Shown here: positions 43,531 through 52,373 of the stretch, piece by piece
Numbering within the stretch: position 1 is the stretch's first letter
Layout of the letters: each line of letters begins with the position of its first letter
Assembly: GCA_964370195.1 (NCBI GenBank)
Contig: CAYJIH010000001.1
Location: 112,410-176,409 of the forward strand
DNA: 64,000 nucleotides
Direction: 5' to 3'
Source of the DNA: JAAYCI01 sp964370195
GTDB taxonomy: Bacteria > Bacillota > Clostridia > Oscillospirales > Ruminococcaceae
The notes under the pieces: generated by a model
Told to the model about the DNA's origin: nothing
Database searches by the model: none
The model's input: the letters and a program-made list of their open reading frames with translations, nothing else
Made by a program: the position numbers and the translations under genes

Positions 43531-44649
43531 TTGTCGTACGACAAAATTATTATAGGTGCTGGGCTTTATGGGTTATATGCTGCGCGTTTTTGTGGCCGAA
43601 ATGGCCAGCGTGTGCTTGTTTTAGAGCGTGATTCGGCACCGTTTATGCGTGCAACCACCATAAACCAAGCACGTGTACATATGGGGTATCATTACCCGCG
43701 TTCTTTAAGCACTGCAAAACGCAGTGCAGATTATTTTAATCGATTTAATGAAGAATTTTCTGAGTGCATTCATTCGTCGTTTGAAAAAGTGTATGCTACA
43801 AGCAAACAGTTTAGCTGGACGAATGCCGAGGCGTTTGTAAAGTTTTGCAAGGCGGCTGATATACGCTGCGAGGAACTGCCTGTAGGTCGATATTTTAAGC
43901 CCGGTGTTTGCGATGGCGCATTTCTAACAACAGAATACACATACGATGCCGCCGTTTTGCGGCATCGTATGCTGGAAGATATTGCGGTTTTGCCAAGCGT
44001 GCAAATGCGTTTTTTGGAAGAGGTGCAAAGCATTCGGCAAGAGGGCGATGTGTATGTTGTGCAAACATCGGCAGATAGAACAGAACAGGCACCGTTTGTA
44101 TTGAATGCCAGTTATGCCAGTGTAAACGAAGTGTCGTCTATGGCGGGGTTTGACCCATTTCGTATTAAGTATGAGCTTTGCGAATTGATTTTGTGTGATG
44201 TAGAAGAACCGCTACAAAATGTGGGCATTACGGTGATGGACGGGCCGTTTTTTTCCATTATGCCTTTTGGTAAAACAGGCATGCATTCGCTTACATCGGT
44301 TACTTTTACACCACATACCGCCAGCACAGACGATTTGCCTACCTTTACGTGCCAGGAAAAAAGTGGTGGAAATTGCAGCCCTCAAAGCCTTGCAAATTGC
44401 AACGATTGCACAGCACGCCCAAAATCGGCTTGGCCCACAATGAGCCAGCTGGCACGAAAATATTTAAAAGATGAGTATGGGTTTCATTACAAAGGTTCGA
44501 TGTTCTCGATGAAGCCCATTTTGAAGGCCAGCGAAGTGGATGATTCTCGCCCTACCCTGGTGCGTACCATGCACGAAAATCCAACATTTGTGAGCGTGCT
44601 TAGTGGGAAAATCAATACGGTTTATGATTTGGAGGATGTGCTGAAGTGA
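43531..44649 (+). CDS. FAD-dependent oxidoreductase with a C-x7-C-x7-C-x2-C insert
   Basis: The 372-residue protein begins with a clear FAD-binding fold (YDKIIIGAGLYGLYAARFCG, then VLVLERDSAPFMRATTIN). ARVHMGYHYPRS near residue 48 and the C-terminal VSVLSGKINTVYDLEDVL follow the DAO-type pattern found in some surface-polysaccharide clusters. Cysteines 274, 282, 290 and 293 form a compact cluster that could bind zinc or an iron-sulfur centre. Substrate unknown; oxidation of a sugar or its attached group is a reasonable guess. TTG 43531 is preceded by GGGGATG, with 32 bases after the previous gene. The stop overlaps the next start. Confidence 0.8.
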   Translation: MSYDKIIIGAGLYGLYAARFCGRNGQRVLVLERDSAPFMRATTINQARVHMGYHYPRSLSTAKRSADYFNRFNEEFSECIHSSFEKVYATSKQFSWTNAEAFVKFCKAADIRCEELPVGRYFKPGVCDGAFLTTEYTYDAAVLRHRMLEDIAVLPSVQMRFLEEVQSIRQEGDVYVVQTSADRTEQAPFVLNASYASVNEVSSMAGFDPFRIKYELCELILCDVEEPLQNVGITVMDGPFFSIMPFGKTGMHSLTSVTFTPHTASTDDLPTFTCQEKSGGNCSPQSLANCNDCTARPKSAWPTMSQLARKYLKDEYGFHYKGSMFSMKPILKASEVDDSRPTLVRTMHENPTFVSVLSGKINTVYDLEDVLK

Positions 44650-45572
44650 TGGAAAAAGATAAAAATTTTATTTCGGCTGTGGTGCGCTTAAGCGATGAAA
44701 AAAAACATGTGCAGCCGTTTTTAAAACGGCTTACAGAACAGCTGGGCGAGCGTTTTGCCCAGTATGAGTTGATTTTTGTGAATGATGCTTCGCGTGATGG
44801 CAGTGCAGAGGCAGTGCGCTCTTTTTTGAAAGAGATGGAAGATGCCCCCCCGGTTACAATGGTTCATATGAGTTTGCACCAAAGTTTAGAGCTTGTGATG
44901 CAAGCAGGTGTGGATATGGCAGTGGGAGACTTTGTGTATGAGTTTGATTCCATGCAAACATGCTGGCCACAGGAATTTCTTTATAAAGCATACGAAAACT
45001 GTATTGGTGGCAGTGATATTGTGGCGGTGTCGCCACAAAAAAATCGTGGCGTTTTTTCAGCGGTGTTTTATAAAATGTTCAATTCATCCAGTGGGTCGAA
45101 ATATCAATTGCGCACCGACGCATTTCGCATTCTCAGCCGCCGCGCCATCAACCGCATTCGCGCTATAAGTGATACAACACCATTCCGTAAGGCTGCCTAT
45201 GCGGCTTGTGGCTTACGTGTTGAGTATTTATGCTACAAAGGTGATGCTGGTACGATGAACGAAAATTTGCGTGCGGCACGTGCTGTGGATGCATTAGTAG
45301 TGTACACAAATCTTGCGTTTAAAGGCTCGCTTTGCATTGCAGGACTTATGCTGACACTTATGTTGGTTGCAGTCGTGTATACAGTGGTGGTGTATTTTGG
45401 TGTGGGGCCGGCCCCGGCATCGGGGTGGACCACAACAATGCTGGTGCTAACAGGTGGTTTTTTTGGTGTGTTCTTAATTTTGGCAGTGGTGTTAAAATAT
45501 TTGGCACTGCTTGTGGAGCTTGTGTTTAAAAAGCAGAAATATCTTATAGAATCCGTGGAAAAAGTGGCATGA
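44646..45572 (+). CDS. GT2-like glycosyltransferase with C-terminal membrane helices, DXD degenerate
   Basis: The 308-residue protein has the GtrB/DPM-like plan: a cytoplasmic GT2 domain (YELIFVNDASRDGSAEAV, VQAGVD-like LELVMQAGVDMAVGDFVYEFD) and two hydrophobic segments (SLCIAGLMLTLMLVAVVYTV and TMLVLTGGFFGVFLILAVVL). The metal-binding DXD, usually DAD, reads DSM at 101-103, and the usual SRNxG nucleotide loop reads SLHQS. Activity is thus doubtful or changed. GTG 44646 has GGAGG at ten bases; ATG 44649 is equally possible. It overlaps the FAD gene and the membrane-protein gene by four bases each. Confidence 0.8.
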   Translation: MMEKDKNFISAVVRLSDEKKHVQPFLKRLTEQLGERFAQYELIFVNDASRDGSAEAVRSFLKEMEDAPPVTMVHMSLHQSLELVMQAGVDMAVGDFVYEFDSMQTCWPQEFLYKAYENCIGGSDIVAVSPQKNRGVFSAVFYKMFNSSSGSKYQLRTDAFRILSRRAINRIRAISDTTPFRKAAYAACGLRVEYLCYKGDAGTMNENLRAARAVDALVVYTNLAFKGSLCIAGLMLTLMLVAVVYTVVVYFGVGPAPASGWTTTMLVLTGGFFGVFLILAVVLKYLALLVELVFKKQKYLIESVEKVA

Positions 45573-47263
45573 TTGAACGCGTAATAAATAAAAATATTTC
45601 AAAAAAACTGTATGTGGCTTTGCTCGTTGCAATTGTGCTGGCACGCCTTGCAATTGCGATAAGCCAACGTGTGTTTTTGATGCCGGATGGTGCAGGGCTG
45701 GACGACGGATTGATGTTTGCCGCGGCACAAGCCATTGTAAATGGCGAGTGGCTGGGCACGTATACGGCGTTTACAATGGCAAAGACAATGGGGTTTTCGT
45801 TGTGGCTGGCGCTGGTGCATGTGCTTGGTGTGCCGTATCTTGTGGCAAATGCAGCTTTATGGCTTTTGTGCAGTGCGTTTGCTGCATGGGCGTTTCGCCC
45901 GGTGCTGGAAGGGAATTTGATTAGGGCCATTGTATTTGCACTGTTTGCATTTTTGCCCACTGGGTTTGCTTCTTTTACGCTGCGCGTATACCGAGACTCT
46001 ATCTTTTCGGCATTTTGCATGTTGGTGTTTGCAGGGGCATTGGCGTTGGCTTTTCGGGCAAAAGAAACGAAACAACGCGGACGCTGGTGTGCTGCGGCAG
46101 GGCTTGGCATTGGGCTTGCCGGTGTGTTTTTGCTGCGCGAGGACGGTTTGCTTTTGTTGCCTTTTGCGGTGTGTGCACTGGGCCTTTTGCTGTTGTATGC
46201 GCTGAAAAATAAAGAGGTGATTGGCAAAAAACAGCTATTGCTACAATGTTTGTTGCCGTTTGTTATGCTGGCGGCCGGTGTTTTTTCATTTAGTGCTGTA
46301 AACTATGCGCAGTATGGCGTGTGGATGGTGAATGATAATACACAGGGAAGCTTTCCGAAGGCGTATGGCGCGATTGTCGCTGTGGCAGAGGCGGAAAGTG
46401 AGTTTCAACAGTTGGTGCCGGTTTCGAACGAGGCATTGGCCCGCTTGTTGGAGGAAGTGCCCTCGCTTACGCAATTGGCGCCTTCTTTAGAAGAAGGGCC
46501 GGTTTACAACGGCTTTTACAATAAGGAATTAGGCGGTTATGGTGGCAGTTTTTATTACGCGTTGCGTCTTGCGGCCGATTTGCAAGGGTTGATGCCGGAT
46601 GCCCAAAGCGCCCAAATGTATTGGCAGCAGGTGTATGAAGAGATACAACAAGCGGTGGACGAAGGTCGTTTAGAAAGCACAAAACCGAGCCAAAGTACAG
46701 TGCCGGGGTGGCAGGCATCTTTATTGCTACCAACAGTACAAGAGTTTTTTTTCTCTCTTAAAATGACATTGCTATTTGAGGGGATTGAACAGCGTCCAAT
46801 TTTAAGTGAGAACAAGTATGAAGATGGCGTGGAAATGGCTGCGTGGCTGAACACTGTGCCGCAAGAGCCTGTGTATGAGGCGGGCAGTGAGCAGCTGTAT
46901 TACAACGTGTTTCAAAAAGCGGTATTCTTTTTTTGTGACGTATTGATTTGGGTGTATCGTTTATTGATTTGGCCGCTATTGCTCGTGGCGGTGGTGCAAT
47001 GTTGCAAAGGCATTCGGCAAGGTGTGCGCACACTTATAATGAACAGGTTTTTTTCTATGCAGCTGTTTGTATCGGCGTTGATGTTTGGGCTGGTGCTTAG
47101 TTATGCATTGCGTTTGGGTGTGGCAGCCTACCTGGAGGTGGCGGCCTTTGATGTGGGCACACATTTGATGTATCTAGCAAGTGGTATGCCGGCCCTGCTT
47201 TTGTTTTGTGTGTTGGGTGTTGTGGTAGCTGGTGGGCGGTTTGCGAAAGAGGAGGCAAAATAA
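45569..47263 (+). CDS. Polytopic membrane protein, GT-C-like glycosyltransferase candidate
   Basis: The 564-residue protein has roughly ten hydrophobic helices, with the acidic pair DD (45-46) in the first loop after helix 1 and a large soluble loop around residues 260-430. Both are the pattern of GT-C enzymes, which take sugars from polyprenyl phosphate outside the membrane, with the acidic pair in the catalytic loop. I find no sequence signature that names a specific family. It overlaps the GT2 gene by four bases, an arrangement like GtrB/GtrC pairs in which one loads the lipid carrier and the other transfers the sugar. It could also be a transporter or flippase. Confidence 0.7.
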   Translation: MIERVINKNISKKLYVALLVAIVLARLAIAISQRVFLMPDGAGLDDGLMFAAAQAIVNGEWLGTYTAFTMAKTMGFSLWLALVHVLGVPYLVANAALWLLCSAFAAWAFRPVLEGNLIRAIVFALFAFLPTGFASFTLRVYRDSIFSAFCMLVFAGALALAFRAKETKQRGRWCAAAGLGIGLAGVFLLREDGLLLLPFAVCALGLLLLYALKNKEVIGKKQLLLQCLLPFVMLAAGVFSFSAVNYAQYGVWMVNDNTQGSFPKAYGAIVAVAEAESEFQQLVPVSNEALARLLEEVPSLTQLAPSLEEGPVYNGFYNKELGGYGGSFYYALRLAADLQGLMPDAQSAQMYWQQVYEEIQQAVDEGRLESTKPSQSTVPGWQASLLLPTVQEFFFSLKMTLLFEGIEQRPILSENKYEDGVEMAAWLNTVPQEPVYEAGSEQLYYNVFQKAVFFFCDVLIWVYRLLIWPLLLVAVVQCCKGIRQGVRTLIMNRFFSMQLFVSALMFGLVLSYALRLGVAAYLEVAAFDVGTHLMYLASGMPALLLFCVLGVVVAGGRFAKEEAK

Positions 47264-47264
47264 A

Positions 47265-48497
47265 ATGCCAAGTGTGGTAATTGTAGGCGCTGGCGCTGCA
47301 GGGCTTTGGGCGGCGGGAACAGCGTTGCAAATGGGTTGCGATGTTACAGTGGTGGAACATATGGATGCGCCCGGTAAAAAGCTTGCTATTACAGGGAAAG
47401 GCCGGTGCAACATAACAAATCATTGTGATGAAACGGAGTTTCTAAAACAAGTTCGCCACAATCCTCGTTTCTTATACAGTGCATTATACGCTTTGCCACC
47501 AAGAGAAGTGATGCGTGTTTTTGAAGAAGAAATGGCCGTGCCTTTAAAGGTGGAACGAGGCCGCCGGGTGTTCCCGCAAAGCGATAGAGCGCAAGATGTG
47601 GTGGATGCGCTACAGCGTCGTACAAAAGGGGCTGTTTTTGTAAAAGGGAGAGCAAAGTCTCTGCTTTGTGACGACGAAAACAGCGTGATGGGTGTGCGTT
47701 TGGAAGATGGCAGAGAACTTTTGGCACAAGCGGTGCTTTTAGCAACAGGCGGCGTGTCTTATCCCGTAACAGGCTCTACGGGGGTGGGGCATAAAATGGC
47801 ACAAAATGTGGGGCATGGCATAACACCGCTGCGGCCCAGCTTGGTGTCTTTGGTGGAAAAAGGCAACCTTGCCAGCAAAATGCAGGGTTTAAGTTTGCGC
47901 AATGTACAACTGCGCCTTTTAGAAGATGAACGCATGGTGTTTTGCGAGCAAGGGGAGTTGCTTTTTACCCACTTTGGTTTGTCTGGTCCACTAACCCTTT
48001 CGGCAAGTGCTTATATTGAAGATATGAAAAAACACCGATATGAAGCGGAAATTGATTTAAAGCCGGCGCTTGATGAGGGCAAATTGGAAAAACGTCTTCA
48101 GCGTGATTTTGACGAATTTGCAGCGCGCAATGTGGCCAACTGTTTGGATAAAATATTGCCGCAAACCATGCGAAGCGTGATGGTGATGCAATGGGGGATT
48201 GATGCGGATAAAAAGGCGGGGGAAATTACGCGCGAAGAGCGTGCACGCCTTGTTTCTTGTTTAAAACACTTTCGCATTCCCGTTGCGCAAAGAGGCGATT
48301 TGAAGCATGCGGTTATCACAGCGGGTGGTGTGGATGTGAAAGAAGTGAACCCCAAAACGATGGAGAGCAAGCGGTGCAAGGGGCTGTATTTTGCCGGTGA
48401 ACTATTGGATGTGGATGCTTATACAGGCGGATACAACTTGCAAATTGCCTGGAGCACAGCCGAAGTGGCAGCGCAAGCAATTGCAACGTATACATAG
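47265..48497 (+). CDS. NAD(P)/FAD-dependent oxidoreductase of the BaiN/HI0933 family
   Basis: The 410-residue flavoprotein has the dinucleotide motif VVIVGAGAAGLWAAG, the HI0933 signature AITGKGRCNITNHCDE near residue 45, the flavin-binding LATGGVSYPVTGSTGVG, and the C-terminal GLYFAGELLDVDAYTGGYNLQIAWSTAEVAA. Family members include BaiN, a bile-acid reductase of gut clostridia, but most have no defined substrate, so this is a family call only. ATG 47265 follows GAGGAGGC, two bases after the glycan cluster's last stop; it may share that operon. Confidence 0.9.
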   Translation: MPSVVIVGAGAAGLWAAGTALQMGCDVTVVEHMDAPGKKLAITGKGRCNITNHCDETEFLKQVRHNPRFLYSALYALPPREVMRVFEEEMAVPLKVERGRRVFPQSDRAQDVVDALQRRTKGAVFVKGRAKSLLCDDENSVMGVRLEDGRELLAQAVLLATGGVSYPVTGSTGVGHKMAQNVGHGITPLRPSLVSLVEKGNLASKMQGLSLRNVQLRLLEDERMVFCEQGELLFTHFGLSGPLTLSASAYIEDMKKHRYEAEIDLKPALDEGKLEKRLQRDFDEFAARNVANCLDKILPQTMRSVMVMQWGIDADKKAGEITREERARLVSCLKHFRIPVAQRGDLKHAVITAGGVDVKEVNPKTMESKRCKGLYFAGELLDVDAYTGGYNLQIAWSTAEVAAQAIATYT

Positions 48498-48529
48498 AGC
48501 TAAAAATGATAGATAAAGGGGAATGACAA

Positions 48530-49204
48530 ATGATATCAATTGCAATAGATGGGCCTTCCGGTGCCGGGAAAAGCACCTTGAGCAGAGAATTATCCAAAAA
48601 ACTTGGGTTTGTGTATGTAGATACAGGCGCTTTATATCGTGCGGTGGGTCTTTCGGTTCTTTTGCAAAATAAAAGCCCGAAAAACAGAGAAGATGTGGCG
48701 CGTTTATTGCCCGATATTCAAGTGAACCTCAGTTATCCGAATGGGGAACAACAAGTGTTTTTGAATGGAGAGAATGTATCGGATGATATTCGGCAAGAGG
48801 CGGTGTCTATGGCGGCAAGCGATGTGTCGGCACATAAAGAGGTGAGAGCCTTTTTGCTGGAAACCCAACGTCGTTTGGCGCGTGAAAACAATGTGGTGAT
48901 GGATGGCCGTGACATTGGCACCGTGGTGTTGCCGCAGGCAAAGTTGAAAATATTTTTAACAGCCACACCGGAAGATAGGGCCCAGCGGCGCTACGAGGAG
49001 CTGCTGCAAAGAGGGATGCAAGCGGAATACGAAACGGTGCTGGCAGATGTAAAACAGCGTGACTATAATGATTCGAACCGTGCTGAAGCACCACTGAGAA
49101 AGGCAGAAGATGCTGTAGAAGTGGTGACAACGGGCAATCGGTTTGAACAATCGCTTGAAATTTTATACCGTGTGATTGTAGAGCATGTGCCGGAGATTGT
49201 GTAA
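48530..49204 (+). CDS. cmk: Cytidylate kinase
   Basis: The 224-residue kinase phosphorylates CMP and dCMP. It has the P-loop AIDGPSGAGKSTLSREL, YVDTGALYRAVGL, the ARENNVVMDGRDIGTVVLP CMP-binding segment and the lid FLTATPEDRAQRRYEEL. Length is normal. It lies 22 bases before ispH-rpsA, the same linkage seen in other Clostridia, where cmk and rpsA are neighbours. Confidence 0.97.
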   Translation: MISIAIDGPSGAGKSTLSRELSKKLGFVYVDTGALYRAVGLSVLLQNKSPKNREDVARLLPDIQVNLSYPNGEQQVFLNGENVSDDIRQEAVSMAASDVSAHKEVRAFLLETQRRLARENNVVMDGRDIGTVVLPQAKLKIFLTATPEDRAQRRYEELLQRGMQAEYETVLADVKQRDYNDSNRAEAPLRKAEDAVEVVTTGNRFEQSLEILYRVIVEHVPEIV

Positions 49205-49226
49205 AAACCAAAGGTGGTGAGAACGA

Positions 49227-51281
49227 TTGACAAAAACAGAAAATAATGGGCAAACAAAGCGGATAGAAGTGGCCAAAACGGCAGGTTTTTGCTTTGGGGT
49301 AGACCGAGCGGTGCGCATGACAGAGGAACTGCTGGAACAAGGGCAGAAGCCGGTGACATTTGGGCCGTTAATTCACAACCCACAGGTGATTGCTGATTTG
49401 CAGAGAAGAGGCGTACAAATTGCCGAAACACCGCAAGACGTGCCAAAGGGAAGTGTGGCAATCATTCGAAGCCATGGTGTGCCGCCACAAGTAAGGGGAA
49501 TTTTGCAAGAGAGGGCATCAGAAGTGGTGGACGCCACGTGCCCTTATGTAAATAAAATTCATCGAATTGCGCAAGATTGCCAAAGCACAAATACGCTGTT
49601 TTTGCTGGCAGGTGACGAAAATCACCCTGAAATTCAAGGAATTGCGGGCCAGGCCCCTACCTACACATATGTGTTTGAAAATTTGGAAAAATTAAACGAA
49701 ATAACGAATAAAATTGATACATCACAAAAAATTATTATGGCTGCCCAAACCACTTTTTCGGTAGAGGAATGGAAAGCATGTACAGTTTTCGTCAAAAAAG
49801 TATGTACAAACTGCGTTATATTTGATACAATATGTAAAGCAACACAGGCGAGACAGAGAGAAACGGAAGAGATGAGCCATCGCTGCGATTTGGTGATTGT
49901 AATTGGTGGGAAAGGTTCTTCCAACACTCGTAAGCTATACCAAGTGGCGGTGGAAAACACAAGGGCTGTGCAAGTGGAAGAGGCCAGGGAGCTTTTGAAC
50001 TTGGATATAGAATGTGTAAAAAATATTGGTATAACAGCGGGGGCCTCAACGCCGTCGTCTGCAATTGAGGAGGTACGAAACGCCATGAGTGAGCAAATCC
50101 GTGACGTAGAACTAAGTTTTGAGGAAATGCTGGCAGAATCCATGAAGCCAGTGTATGTTGGTCAAGTAGTAAGAGGTGTTGTAGAGGCTGTTTCTGTTAA
50201 CGAAATCACAGTAGACATCGGAACAAAGCATACAGGCATTGTTAAGATGGAAGAATTAACAGATGATCCGGCAATTCGCAGCGCCGAAGAAGTGGCCAAA
50301 CGTGATGATGAGTTAGATCTTGTGGTTGTGAAGATGAACGACCAAGACGGCATCGTTTATTTGTCAAAACGCCAAATGGAAGCACGCAAAGGTGCTATCG
50401 AAGTAGAAAAAGCTGCCGAAGAAGGCACCGTGATGGAAGGGTACATCACAGAGTCGAACAAAGGTGGCCTAGTGGCAAATGTAAAAGGCGTAAAAGTGTT
50501 TATTCCTGCAAGCCAAGCAACGGCACGCCGCGGGGAAGATTACACAGCGCTTGTGCGTCAGCATGTGCGTTTGAAAATTAAAGAGTATAGCCCACGCCGC
50601 ACCATTGGTAGCATTCGTGAAGTGCTGGCCGAAGAGCAAGGTGCTGTTCGTGAAAAGTTCTGGGGCGAAGTGGAAGTGGGCAAAAAATATATTGGCGCAG
50701 TAAAAAGCATCACAAATTATGGCGCCTTTGTGGACATCGGTGGTGTAGACGGCCTTGTGCACATTTCGGAGCTTTCGTGGGATCGCATTAAACACCCAAG
50801 TGAAGTGGTGAATGTGGGCGACAGCATTGAAGTGTATGTAAAAGAGCTGGACACCGAGAACCAAAAAGTGTCTCTCGGCTTCAAAAAAGTGGAAGACAAC
50901 CCGTGGGAAAAATTGAAAAACGAGTACCCAATTGGCAGCACATTTACAGCGCCGGTGGTTAGCCTTACACAGTTTGGTGCATTTGTACGCATCTTACCAG
51001 GCATTGATGGCCTTGTGCATATCAGCGAAATTAGCCACGACCGTGTGGAAAAAGTAGCGGATGCTTTGCAAGTGGGCAACGAAGTGGAAGTGAAACTGCT
51101 TGATGTTGACTTTGATCGCAAACGCATCAGCCTTTCGATGAAAGCATTGCTTGATAAGCCAGAAGAAGAAATACCTTCTTTAACAGAGTCTGATGAAGTA
51201 GTGGCCAGCGCCAGTGAAGAAGAGACAATGGTATCTTCGGAAATGGAAAGCGAAATGGCGGCTGAGGAAACAGCAGAATAA
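49227..51281 (+). CDS. ispH-rpsA: Fusion of IspH (HMBPP reductase) and ribosomal protein S1
   Basis: The 684-residue protein joins two enzymes or factors in one frame. Residues 1-290 are IspH: the Fe-S cluster cysteines are Cys22 (GFCFGV), Cys105 (DATCPYV) and Cys203 (FDTICKATQ), with HPEIQG holding the catalytic Glu. It makes IPP and DMAPP in the MEP pathway. Residues 308 to about 640 hold four S1 RNA-binding domains (starting VGQVVRGVV, VMEGYITESN, VGKKYIGAV, IGSTFTAPV), followed by an acidic tail. The fusion is known in Clostridia. TTG 49227 follows GGTGGTGA. A terminator follows. Confidence 0.96.
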   Translation: MTKTENNGQTKRIEVAKTAGFCFGVDRAVRMTEELLEQGQKPVTFGPLIHNPQVIADLQRRGVQIAETPQDVPKGSVAIIRSHGVPPQVRGILQERASEVVDATCPYVNKIHRIAQDCQSTNTLFLLAGDENHPEIQGIAGQAPTYTYVFENLEKLNEITNKIDTSQKIIMAAQTTFSVEEWKACTVFVKKVCTNCVIFDTICKATQARQRETEEMSHRCDLVIVIGGKGSSNTRKLYQVAVENTRAVQVEEARELLNLDIECVKNIGITAGASTPSSAIEEVRNAMSEQIRDVELSFEEMLAESMKPVYVGQVVRGVVEAVSVNEITVDIGTKHTGIVKMEELTDDPAIRSAEEVAKRDDELDLVVVKMNDQDGIVYLSKRQMEARKGAIEVEKAAEEGTVMEGYITESNKGGLVANVKGVKVFIPASQATARRGEDYTALVRQHVRLKIKEYSPRRTIGSIREVLAEEQGAVREKFWGEVEVGKKYIGAVKSITNYGAFVDIGGVDGLVHISELSWDRIKHPSEVVNVGDSIEVYVKELDTENQKVSLGFKKVEDNPWEKLKNEYPIGSTFTAPVVSLTQFGAFVRILPGIDGLVHISEISHDRVEKVADALQVGNEVEVKLLDVDFDRKRISLSMKALLDKPEEEIPSLTESDEVVASASEEETMVSSEMESEMAAEETAE

Positions 51282-51318
51282 TAGGCTGAAAGCACCCTCA
51301 ATTTTGCTTAAAAATGCG

Positions 51319-51351
51319 AGCGGGGACAAATTTAATTTGTCCCCGCTTTTT
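51319..51351 (+). terminator. Terminator after ispH-rpsA
   Basis: AGCGGGGACAAA (51319-51330) pairs with TTTGTCCCCGCT (51336-51347) over a five-base loop, followed by TTTT. Confidence 0.88.
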
Positions 51352-51373
51352 CCAAAGATAGAGGGGCGAAACG

Positions 51374-52144
51374 ATGTTGCAAACGAGAACAACAGGGGGA
51401 TTGTCGGCCACTGCGTTAAAAAACATTGCCCTTGTGTGCATGTTTATCGACCATTTTGCGGTGTTGGTGGCACCACAGGCGTATACATTGCTTTATTTTG
51501 TGATGCGTTTCGCAGGCCGCACTGCCGCCCCTATTTTTTTCTTTTTCTTGGCAGAAGGGTATCATTACACAAGAGATAAAAATCGATACACGTTGCGGCT
51601 TGCCATCTTTGCTGCAATATCGTACCTTCCGTTTCTTTGGTTTACAACAGAGGCGGGGTTGAACCAAAGGGGCTACCTAAACATGAGTGTTATTTACACT
51701 TTGCTGCTTAGTTTTTTGGCCCTGCGTGCACGCCATGAACTAAAAAATGTTTGGGTAAAAGCGGCGGCTATTGTTCTTTGCGTTTTGTTGTCTTTTATAG
51801 GGGATTGGAGCTATCGGGCTGTTTTGGCGGTTTTGATATTCGACTATTTCCGTGGCAATCGGCTTATGCAGCAAGTTGGTTTTCTAGTGCTGATTTTCAT
51901 AGGATACATTGCGCCGCTGCTGCAAGATAGGTTACTGTATGTACGCACATCAACACAGTTGTTTGAGATGTTGTACTGGGTGGCTATGTGGTGTGGTGTT
52001 TTGGTGCCGGTGCTTCTTTTAGGAAAGTATAATGGCGAGAGAGGAAGACAAAACCGTTGGTTATTTTACGTGTTTTATCCCGTGCATTTGTTGGTGTTGG
52101 CCGCATTGATTTCCCTTGTAGGCACTTTTTTTAGAAATGTTTGA
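51374..52144 (+). CDS. TraX family membrane protein
   Basis: The 256-residue protein has about eight hydrophobic helices and the TraX signature: NIALVCMFIDHFAVL near residue 18 and FAGRTAAPIFFFFLAEGYHYT near 47-67, with YVFYPVHLLVLAAL at the C-terminus. The first TraX studied acetylates F-pilin, and many chromosomal members are thought to acetylate surface material; conserved His and Arg are present. The target here is unknown. ATG 51374 follows GAGGGG and comes right after the terminator of the previous operon. It is followed by the DUF1858 gene after 34 bases. Confidence 0.88.
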   Translation: MLQTRTTGGLSATALKNIALVCMFIDHFAVLVAPQAYTLLYFVMRFAGRTAAPIFFFFLAEGYHYTRDKNRYTLRLAIFAAISYLPFLWFTTEAGLNQRGYLNMSVIYTLLLSFLALRARHELKNVWVKAAAIVLCVLLSFIGDWSYRAVLAVLIFDYFRGNRLMQQVGFLVLIFIGYIAPLLQDRLLYVRTSTQLFEMLYWVAMWCGVLVPVLLLGKYNGERGRQNRWLFYVFYPVHLLVLAALISLVGTFFRNV

Positions 52145-52178
52145 GTGAGACGGATAAACAGGATAGGAGTGACATTTG

Positions 52179-52373
52179 ATGTATACAAAAGATATGATTA
52201 TTGGCGATGTTTTAGATAGAGACCCTGGTTTAGCGCCCATTTTTTTAGATATGGGGATGCATTGCCTTGGCTGCCCGGCTTCGCGCGGCGAAAGTTTGGA
52301 GCAAGCGTGTGCGGTGCATGGGGAAGATGTGAGTGTGTTGCTTGAAAAGTTAAATGGAGCAAGCAATGCATAG
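52179..52373 (+). CDS. DUF1858 small CxxC protein (disulfide/hybrid-cluster associated)
   Basis: The 64-residue protein is a single DUF1858 domain (YTKDMIIGDVLDRDPGLAPI) with the conserved MHCLGCPAS cysteine pair. The fold also forms the N-terminal part of ScdA/YtfE-type di-iron repair proteins. Stand-alone members are common in Clostridia and may have redox or metal roles; no function is proven. ATG 52179 has AGGAG; a TTG three bases earlier is an equal option. It overlaps the following trmK start by eight bases. Confidence 0.9.
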   Translation: MYTKDMIIGDVLDRDPGLAPIFLDMGMHCLGCPASRGESLEQACAVHGEDVSVLLEKLNGASNA

